A program made the position numbers and the translations under genes. From Aphrophora alni (Eukaryota; Arthropoda; Insecta; Hemiptera; Aphrophoridae), in the NCBI GenBank assembly GCA_963513935.1, contig OY740772.1, positions 11,936,098-12,000,097 on the forward strand: DNA of 64,000 bases, in the 5' to 3' direction. The notes beneath the pieces were generated by a model. The model did no database searches. It was not told the DNA's origin and saw only the letters and a list, made by a program, of their open reading frames with translations. Below, in pieces: positions 56,447 to 64,000 of the stretch (position 1 is the stretch's first letter; each line of letters begins with the position of its first letter).

Positions 56447-57560
56447 TATTAATTTTGACTGATATGTCCAGTTCATCCTACTAATTTATATCCCAAATAA
56501 TTGAATTATTAACGCTTTTTAAAATGTCGTCCAAACATATTTCACTTGAAACTGTTTCCATCACTTTAAAAGATAACTTTGTTTTAATTTTGAATACAAG
56601 TGGAACACATCGAGGTTCATTTATGAAGATAGTTCTTGATTTAAAATGGACTTTCATTTGTGCAAAATCAAAATGTAGGCAAGTATAAAATGGCAAGGAA
56701 GTGGTCATTAAAAAGCAATGTCAGGCTACACAAAGACTCGTCCCAGTGTGGTATCTAGGTTAATCTTACGTCGCCTTACATTCAATCCCTGTTTAACGGT
56801 TGTAGTCTCTTTGAAAGATTGGGTTAAGGCTTCATTTTAACCTGGAAGTGATTCCTTGTAACGTCTATCTCTTTATACTAGATGAACTTCCACTTGTAAT
56901 TGTACCAAGGGTCAAGTCGTATGTTAGGATTATACGAACACACAGATACTTGCGACTAAGAATAGCAATTCTACAAAGTTTATTCGCCCGTAGCATATTA
57001 ATGGCGATGTAGATTTGTTGTGTGTTTCCTAGCAATGTAGGCCTATGTATGGAAAAGGTGGGTAATTGTTAGGATAACGGGAATGCTTGGTTAGTTTCAT
57101 ACGATAAGTTGTTTTGTACCAGACTGTACAAGTTAGTTTTTAACGTTGTTTAAACAGACTATACGAGTATATTTTTTATAAGGGTTTTGAAATCGAGTTT
57201 GTATTTGTTTTACGAGTGCCTGCGTGCGTTTAGGATGATACGTAGTTTTTTTGAATCTATCAAACTTTGGTCGTAATGTTTATAAGACCAAAATTCAAAT
57301 CATCTCTAATGGTTTTAACATAATATGAAAAATTTAAGTGCCCCAAAGTAATTGTTGCTATTTCTTTAAATATGCGTTTTGGTAGTTATCGTAAAAAAGA
57401 AGAAAAATCAAGTGATAGTCAATCAAACTGTCTATTCCGATTTCGTTAATTTATTCTAAACGTGAAAAATTGTACAAGTAAAATAAACCGCAATAAAATC
57501 ATTTAAAACTCTATAAGTTTAAGACACAAACTACGATAATTTAATGTCTATTTCAATATA
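56447..57560. other. Spacer without recognised features
   Basis: The 75-codon minus-strand frame at 56481-56708 has no motif. I see no repeat family. Confidence 0.4.
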
Positions 57561-58436
57561 CAGGATGATTCAAAAAGATGTGCAGAAACTCTGGGAGCTC
57601 AGTCTACATGTAAAAAAAAATTATAAAAAATATAGTTTCGAAAACGCTTAGTTTTCTGTCTATCCGCCATTTTGTTATTTTACAACTATGGAAATAGCTA
57701 AGATATTGTGTTCAAATTTTGTACCTGCATAATTTTTTCTTACGTTTTACAAGTGCACCAAAAACAAGGCCTTTTTTAATATTCAATATGTCGGCCCTTC
57801 AACGATAAATATCTCGGAAAATATTAACTTTACAAAAAAAGCTACAAGAGAAAAAATATGTTTTGTTTTTTCGTGACAAAATGGTTTTTAATTGTTTTCT
57901 GAAATTTCTTGGTAATTGTCTACAATATCCGTAATTTGAATTCAATTTTTTGGAAGTTTTATTTGTTTATTGAAACCTTTAATTCGAGTTCCTAGATTTT
58001 CAGTATATTAGTCATTGTCTGTTACACCTACAATAAATTAACCTAAACTAATTAATTGTAGGCCTCTCCTACATTACCAAGAATTTTCTTTTCCTTTTTC
58101 TACGTCATTAAGGCATTTCTTTGTCATTAAGAAACAAAAATATAATGTCTCTTGTATATTTTTTTAAAGTTAACGCTTTTCAAGATATTTAACTTTAAAT
58201 ATTTTAAACGGCCGCCATTTTGAAAAAATACAAAATAAAGTCTTTGTTTTTAGTGTTCTTGTAAAAATTTACATAGTTAATGCGTGTACCAAATTTGAAC
58301 TTAAAATCATTCTTATCTACTTTCATAGTTTTTTTGTAAAAAGCAAAATGGCAGATAGGCGGGTAATCAAGCGTGTTCTTTATTTGACATATAGAATGAG
58401 ATCTCAAAGTCTCTGCATATCTTTGAGATCACCCTG
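57561..58436. mobile_element. Rep-T element 10 (876 bp)
   Basis: Left end CAGGATGATTCAAAAAGATG and right end CATATCTTTGAGATCACCCTG are inverted copies flanked by TA; the arms also share GCAGAAACTCTGGGAGCTCA / TGAGATCTCAAAGTCTCTGC. CCGCCATTTTG at 57664 and GCCGCCATTTT at 58211-58221 are at the family positions. Confidence 0.75.
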
Positions 58437-58539
58437 TATAAATATTTTTTTAAATGTTTAAAAAAATGGAAAACAAAATCATTTACCAAATTAATATGTT
58501 TCCTCATCTTTAAGTAGTAAAGACACTTTCTATTTTCTA

Positions 58540-58690
58540 CTACTGTCAGTGAAGGAAAAGAACAAGAGTTGATAAAGACCTGATAGGAAAAATAAGTTGG
58601 GATCTAACCCAAGATAAGTTTTAAAAAGTGTAGATCCAGTTAGGTTCCCTCGGGATTGCCAAGCACGTATCTCTAAAAGCTCTGAGAGGT
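58540..58690 (+). repeat. Rep-B SINE-like repeat, copy 8
   Basis: AACAAGAGTTGATAAAGACC, GGGATCTAACCCAAGATAAG, GTGTAGATCCAGTTAGGTTC and CTCGGGATTGCCAAGCACGT are in family order; the 5' block is decayed. Confidence 0.65.
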
Positions 58691-60029
58691 ATAGAATTGT
58701 GAAGATATTTTTTAAACAATTTTAAATTTATTACCAGAGCGGACATATCCATGAATGTTTCATCACAATAATTTTTGTAAAATAGAGTAAAAACACGATT
58801 TTTATACGGATTCGATGACCTATGCATCAATCATTTCAGAACATTTACACACGAGCTATACTTTTGTGTTTCAGTATGACGTCACAGGATTAGTGACGAC
58901 TATACTTGCTACCAGGAAACAGAGGAAATTCGGTTTGCAAAGAATCAATCTTGCCAATCTGTGGTGTAATAGTTTAAAGGAAAATACAGGACTAAGAACA
59001 GACACGATTTTTCCAGAAATAACAAAATGTTTTAAATATCTTTGGAACTTCCCATAAGGTGTGCCATTCTGTAATTGTTTCAGAGTACGGTAAATTTTTA
59101 TCACACTTAATGTATTAGAGATAAAAACCGATACAGTGTTTTCTTTTCTCGCGTGTAGAGAAAGTTTGTGATGGACTAAAAATCAATTACAAGTTGTTTT
59201 TTAGCGGTTATATAAAATTTTTATAGATTACGTTTTGGTAATTTTAAACCTTATTTATTTAGTGGACCCAAGTGTTGTAAAACTAAGCCAAAGGAGGAAT
59301 TATGAACTATTGAACTTTTCACCTTCGCCATTTAAAGTAGGCATTTTGTATTTTTGTAATTGAATAATTCTAAAATAATAAAATAAGATAAATAATCTTG
59401 TTAACCCGTACACGTTTCATGGTAAATTTTATAAACCTCAGGACAGATTTTTTGCCGAAGAGAAACCATCCTAACTAGAATTTTGGGAAATATTTCGACC
59501 AAAACGGTACGATTTGATTAAAAATCCTTAGTGATTACACTTAGAAAAATTTGATTCAAATCGTTAAATATGATTTTGGAAAAAAAAATCATAATTTTTT
59601 CGATTCCCAAATTATGAGTTATGGAAAAATAGGTGAGGGGTGTCTCTAGATATGATAAAATATGCCACAAACCAAATTTCACGTGATTGGGCTGTAAACT
59701 CTGCACAGACATTTTCCCAAAAACACTTTTTGAACCCCAAAAAACGTTTAAACCCAACACAACACTAAACAACATATAATGGAACTTCCAAATAGATTTC
59801 AAACGACAGAAAACTCAGTATGTTACACAGCCAATAGACTGTGGGAATGGGAACATGTGGGTGGACATTCGCTGAATTCATAGCATACGGTATGGCTTAG
59901 AAAAATCTAAAGAATGAAGGCATTTATTCGCGAAATGACATTGCGGACACATTGGAGAAGTGTCTCGTCTCACGTTTGCCGGTCAATAGTGAAATAGTTT
60001 TCATTTCAATATTTTATTTCAGTCGACAA
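58691..60029. other. Spacer without recognised features
   Basis: Overlapping opposite-strand frames of 77-80 codons at 58815-59104 and a 94-codon minus-strand frame at 59518-59802 have no motif. GTAGAGAAAGTTTGTGATG at 59154 is a weak Motif-A-like match. Confidence 0.4.
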
Positions 60030-60528
60030 ACTGAAACAACTTGATGAACACAGTCATGGTACTAACCCAGCTCCATCATGCAATGTAATACAAGCTATTT
60101 CTTCTAAATGTAACGCACAAAAGTTTGATCTTGTAAGAAATGTTATATTGTTTTGATAGATAAAGGGGCGTTACACATTAGGGTAAGTTTGTTTATAATA
60201 GTTGTCACACAGTTTAACCTTGTAATTGTTTATAGCATGGCTTCCTTGACATTGGATAGTCTCTAACGAGTTTCGTAGATGTGTATATTAAACCGTCTTC
60301 ACTCGCTTCGCTCGTGTCAGTGACTCGGTTCTCGAGGGTGTACATATCTGAAGGAGCCTCCCCTCGCTACGCTCATGTCGGTGACACGACCCTGGTGGAT
60401 ATTGTAACTACACGAATATCATTTTTTTCTTGAGATATCAGGGTTCGAAATTACATTTTTGACAATACAGAGCTGCTGCTGGTACCATTACGTGAATAAT
60501 TCAAATTTGTATCTAATTTAATGTGTTA

Positions 60529-61881
60529 TCTATATATAAAAGTCAAAACCCACTGACTGATCACGAAATCTCTGGATGCAAGAAGCCTAGAGTTATGAAT
60601 TTTTTTAACATGTTTTGGGGTAGGTCTGTAGAAATTTACAGGTTTTGAAAATGTTCCACTCAAAGGGTGTTTATACCCCTAAAGCATTATCTCTGGATTC
60701 AAACCCTTAGAGCTATGAATTTTTTAACATGGTTTGGGGTAGGTTTGTAGACGAGTATTAAGAAAGGGTTTTGAAATTGTTTCGCTCCAAGGGTGTGTTT
60801 TTACCCCTAAAGCATATCTCTGGATTCAAAACGCTTAGAACTGTGAATTTTTAAACATGGTTTGGGGTAGGTCTGTTGATGCGTACTAAGAAAGGTTTTT
60901 GAAAATGTTCCACTCCGAGGGTGGTTTTTACCCCTAGAGCATATCCCTTAATCCAAGAAGTCTATAGCAATGAATCTCTTTAACATGGTTTGGGATAGGT
61001 CTGTAGACGCGTATTAAGAAAGGGTTTTGAAATTGTTCCACTCCAAGGGTGTGTTTGACCCCTAAAGCATATTTCTGGATCCAAGAAGCCTACAGCTATG
61101 ATTTTTAATAACTTGGTTTGGGGTAGGTTTGTACACGCGTACTAAAAAATGGTTTTGAAAATGTTCCACTCCGAGGGTTGTTTGACCCCTAAAGTATATT
61201 TCTGGATACAAGAAGCCTACAGGTATGATTTTTTTAAACATGGCTTGGGGTAGGTTTGTACACGCGTACTAAGAAAGGTTTTTGATAATGTTCCACTCCG
61301 AGGGTGTTTTTTACCCCTAGAGCATATCCCTGGAACCAAGAAGTCTATAGCTATGAATCTTTTTAATATGGTTTGTGGTAGATCTGTAGACACGTACTAA
61401 AAATTGGTTTTGAAAATGTTCCACTTAGAGGGTGTGTTTCACCCCTAAAGCATATTTATGTTTCTTGATCCAAGAAGCCTACAGCTATGAATTTTTTTAA
61501 ACATGGTTTGGGGTAGGTCTGTAAACGAGTACTAAGAAAAGGTTTTGAAACTGTTCCATTCGAAGGGTGCTTTTAACCCCTAAACATATCTCTGGATCCA
61601 AGAAGCTTAGATCAATGAATTTTTTAACATGGTTTGGGGTAGGTCTGTAGACGTGTACTAAGAATTTTTTTAAAAAATGTTCCACTCCAAGGGCGGTTTT
61701 TTACCGCTAAAACAAGTATCATATCTTTGTTACTTAAGTTTCGATTTTGATCAAAATTGGTGTGTTGCTGTATTTGGGCATAATTTATTTCCATAGCACT
61801 ACCATTAGAGTTGTGCTAAAAAAATTATCTCTTTATAAAACAATCTCAACTATCCCCAGGTAAAACAGGGGCCACCAGCTG
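60529..61881 (+). mobile_element. Helitron-like non-autonomous element 3
   Basis: Left end A|TCTATATATAAAAGTC; right end CCACCAGCTG|TTCAG, fixed by comparison with the uninterrupted Rep-C copy at 8797. The insertion lies between A and T and shows no target duplication, the Helitron mode. It has nine to ten tandem units and the same tail as element 2 (AAAACAAGTATCATATCTTT, AAATTGGTGTGTTGCTGTAT, AGAGTTGTGCTAAAAAAA). The 3' GCTG end departs from the CTRR rule, so the assignment is by the left end, target and lack of duplication. Confidence 0.7.
60570..61705 (+). repeat. Tandem array of about 126 bp units, nine to ten copies, in Helitron-like element 3
   Basis: Units start at 60570, 60691, 60828, 60945 and then about every 126-130 bp. 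They share AACATGGTTTGGGGTAGGT and CCACTCCRAGGGTG with the arrays of elements 1 and 2 but are more diverged from each other, suggesting an older array. Confidence 0.93.
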
Positions 61882-62060
61882 TTCAGTTATATAACACATA
61901 AGATGAGAACAAAAAGTTTATAATAGGCGCCATTTTGACATTTTAAATTATATTTTTCAATAGAGTTCTAAATGTGCACTTTATAGTCCTCTATTACAAA
62001 TTTTGTATTTCTATCGTAATTTTTGTGGCCGTTATCGTGCTTAAGTACAACTTTTTCTAT

Positions 62061-62184
62061 AAAGTTGACGGATTTAAAGATAAATATTCAACAATTAAAT
62101 AAAAGATTACATACAAAATCTCTAATCTATTTACATATTTTATATTTAAAAAATCTAAAACCCCAGATAGATACACGTAAATAC
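62061..62184. other. Junction sequence between Rep-C and Rep-B
   Basis: AT-rich sequence without recognised features. Confidence 0.3.
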
Positions 62185-62470
62185 GAGCTGGGCAATCCCG
62201 AGGACCCTAGCTGCATCTAACATTTGTTTCCTGTAGTCTTGAGTTATATCCCTTTATCTTCAAATTTCCTATTTATTTTGACCAACTCTTGTTCTCTTCC
62301 GACTATGACGGTATTTGAGTATTTAAAGGTTGTAAGGGTTTTTGATTTACGTTTTTGTTTTCCTTTTTTTTCATAAGTTGAAAATTACCGAGAGGTTTTT
62401 CACCTATAAACAAGAAAAATATAGAAATGTTTGCCTTAATAACCATTTACCGAAGTTCAGATACACCCTG
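62185..62470 (-). repeat. Rep-B SINE-like repeat, copy 9, with extended end
   Basis: Plus strand GGGCAATCCCGAGGACCCTA, GACCAACTCTTGTTCTCTTC and TATGACGGTATTTGAGTATT match the reversed family. Downstream, similarity to the 54.5 kb copy continues (GTTGAAAATTACCGAGAGGT) and ends at ACACCCTGTA, possibly the true family end. Confidence 0.55.
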
Positions 62471-64000
62471 TATAAATTACAGTAATTTCCAAGCTACATG
62501 TATCTACTTATTTTATTTCCCACACTAAGTTGGTAGCACTTATCTCTGGTATTAAATCTATGATAGACAAAGTGACTTAGCGCCTCGTAGACAAGCCGAA
62601 CCCTGTTCTGTAAGTTAGACTACAATGGAAGACGTTGTTGTTGGTCCAGTCAAATCTTTACCCGGAAGCTGGGCTCGTCGTGACCCCTCTAATCAACAGA
62701 TGACTCTGTGATTCTTCTCAAGACAACGGTACTGCTCTAGCAAGGGTAGCTAATGTAAACTGGTTTTAATATAATAAAGTTTCATTATCTATTACTGTAC
62801 TATAGATATCTGTAGAATGGTTTTTAATTTAAACTTGTTGTATGATTATTGGGGTAAAGTAGTTTTTACTTGTGGTTTGCGAAAGTGGTCTTTTTAACAC
62901 GTGGTATAACAAGAACAACACATGATTTTGAGCAACGAGTACCCTAGTAAAAAAAGTAGAAAAAGTCATTAAGAGGGGTACAGAAAACACACATACGTAC
63001 AAGCACGAATGCATACAAACATGGTATTATTATAGGCCTAGCAGGTCGTGAAGATGCCATTACAAAAACAATTTACTTAATAAAAATATGACAGTAGTTG
63101 GCGTGTGATGGAAATGGATAGATAAGTGATGGTGAATATGATACAAAATTTATGATGGATTGTGTTTTAAAAAATGGTATTTATATTGCTTTTGTTAATA
63201 AAAATTTGTATTCTCAGTTTCGAGTTTAATATTATGGCTGTTACTGAATTTTGAGAGAGTTGTAATTTTTCGTTGGTTAATTTTGGCTGTATGTATTGTG
63301 AATGAATTTGGTCTGAAAGGTGAATTCACAGTGTTGAATCATTACCTGAAGTGATAGATAAAATTATTGTATTTCTACTCACCAATGTTTCTATGCTAAA
63401 ATAATATACAGGGTGGTCAATTTAGGTGGAGATATCCTGAAAATTAAGCATGGTTAATTAAGAAATTTATCCCAAATGAAAAGCTAATACTTTTGAGGGG
63501 ACAATTCACTCGTGTTAAAATTAGTCACCCTGTCCACTCTGTGTCTGAGGGTAATTATGGAAACCCCCATTTTTTTGATTGCAGATTTAGATTCTGCACG
63601 AAAAATAAGTGAGTTTTATTCAAAAACATATTTTCGATTCGAGACAGATTGCGCTGTAATCGGAAAAATTAAATTATCCAATATTGCACGAAAAATAATT
63701 TAGAAAAATATTGGAATATTTAATAATTTTAAAATAATTTTTAAAAAAAGTCAGCCATCTTAATTTTTTTCAAAAAACTACTTTACTCAGGAACAATGTC
63801 GTGAAAGTAGTAGTTTCTTGTTTCAGTTAATTTAGATATTTATGCACCCTTAGATCAAAAGAAGGAAAATAATTTTGAAAACTGTATACTTTTTGCAATT
63901 AAGAATTATGAAAAAAAAATGAAATTTTTCAATTTTTCTCTTAATTATAATTTTAAATCATCTCAAAATGAAAATAAACAGCAAACGTATTGATTTATTT
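62471..64000. other. Spacer to the window edge
   Basis: TATACAGGGTGGTCAATTTA at 63415 looks like a CAGGGTG-type transposon left end whose partner would lie beyond the window. A 28-codon frame with a fair start context at 62625 and frames of 61-63 codons have no motif. Confidence 0.4.

Larger units (their letters stand above)
60030..62060 (+). mobile_element. Rep-C copy 12, split by Helitron-like element 3
   Basis: The first part (60030-60528) is the best view of the 5' half: AACTTGATGAACACAGTCAT, CCCAGCTCCATCATGCAATG, TTTCGTAGATGTGTATATTA (uninterrupted Rep-T site), TCTTCACTCGCTTCGCTCGT twice in variant form, and ATCTAATTTAATGTGTTA. After the insertion the family resumes with TTCAGTTATATAACACATAA, GGCGCCATTTTGACATTT and TGTGCACTTTATAGTCCTCT. 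Confidence 0.7.

Noticed and set aside
62625..62711. 28-codon frame with fair start context and balanced codon use
   Set aside because: Too short to support without transcript or conservation data.

Overview
This is a window of a eukaryotic, very AT-rich nuclear genome, most likely an insect. The reasons are an intact Ty3/gypsy retrotransposon, decayed Tc1/mariner transposases of the type with an insect-common N-terminal helix-turn-helix (DUF4817-like), Helitron-like elements carrying internal tandem arrays, many foldback/MITE-like elements, long minisatellites, TA microsatellites and a 200-N scaffold gap. I cannot name the species. I found no convincing exon of a host gene; almost all the long open frames are by-products of minisatellites or of transposable elements. 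The only coding sequences I support are retroelement genes: one intact gag-pol and one gag-like gene.

Layout. 1-6 kb: a dispersed non-coding repeat (working name Rep-C), a 1.4 kb minisatellite with about 27-31 bp units, an anonymous more GC-rich stretch, then a second Rep-C copy split by a foldback element (working name Rep-T). 6-12.6 kb: a 374 bp MITE with clean inverted ends, two SINE-like repeats (Rep-B), a Helitron-like element with nine about 126 bp repeats, and a broken Tc1/mariner transposase. 12.6-17.4 kb: a young Ty3/gypsy element with 175 bp LTRs differing at one base, a GCTA target duplication and a single 1366-residue gag-pol frame. 17.4-26 kb: Rep-T, Rep-B and Rep-C copies, a pyrimidine-rich 21 bp repeat and two more decayed mariner transposases. 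27.6-28.5 kb: a 34 bp minisatellite. 31.4-33 kb: a 33 bp minisatellite whose units are open on both strands, with a 359 bp higher-order duplication. 33.5-42 kb: more Rep-C and Rep-T copies and a second Helitron-like element. 43.3-48.8 kb: a Rep-T element split by a 3.5 kb LTR retrotransposon on the minus strand that has LTRs, a PBS and a gag-like gene but no pol. 48.8-64 kb: repeat-derived sequence, the gap at 53625-53824, three or more Rep-T copies, and a third Helitron-like element nested inside a Rep-C copy.

How the parts relate. Nested insertions give a relative chronology: Rep-C is old and serves as target; Rep-T entered Rep-C twice at the same TATA site; a Helitron-like element entered another Rep-C copy between A and T with no duplication; the gag-only LTR element entered Rep-T with a CCCT duplication. 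The gag-only element needs enzymes from elsewhere to move. The intact gypsy element encodes a full set, but its primer-binding site differs, so I do not propose it as the partner. Several Rep-T copies carry a sequence identical to the YY1/Pho core site at fixed places, the most intriguing regulatory hint here. I did not find a clearly new multi-gene system.
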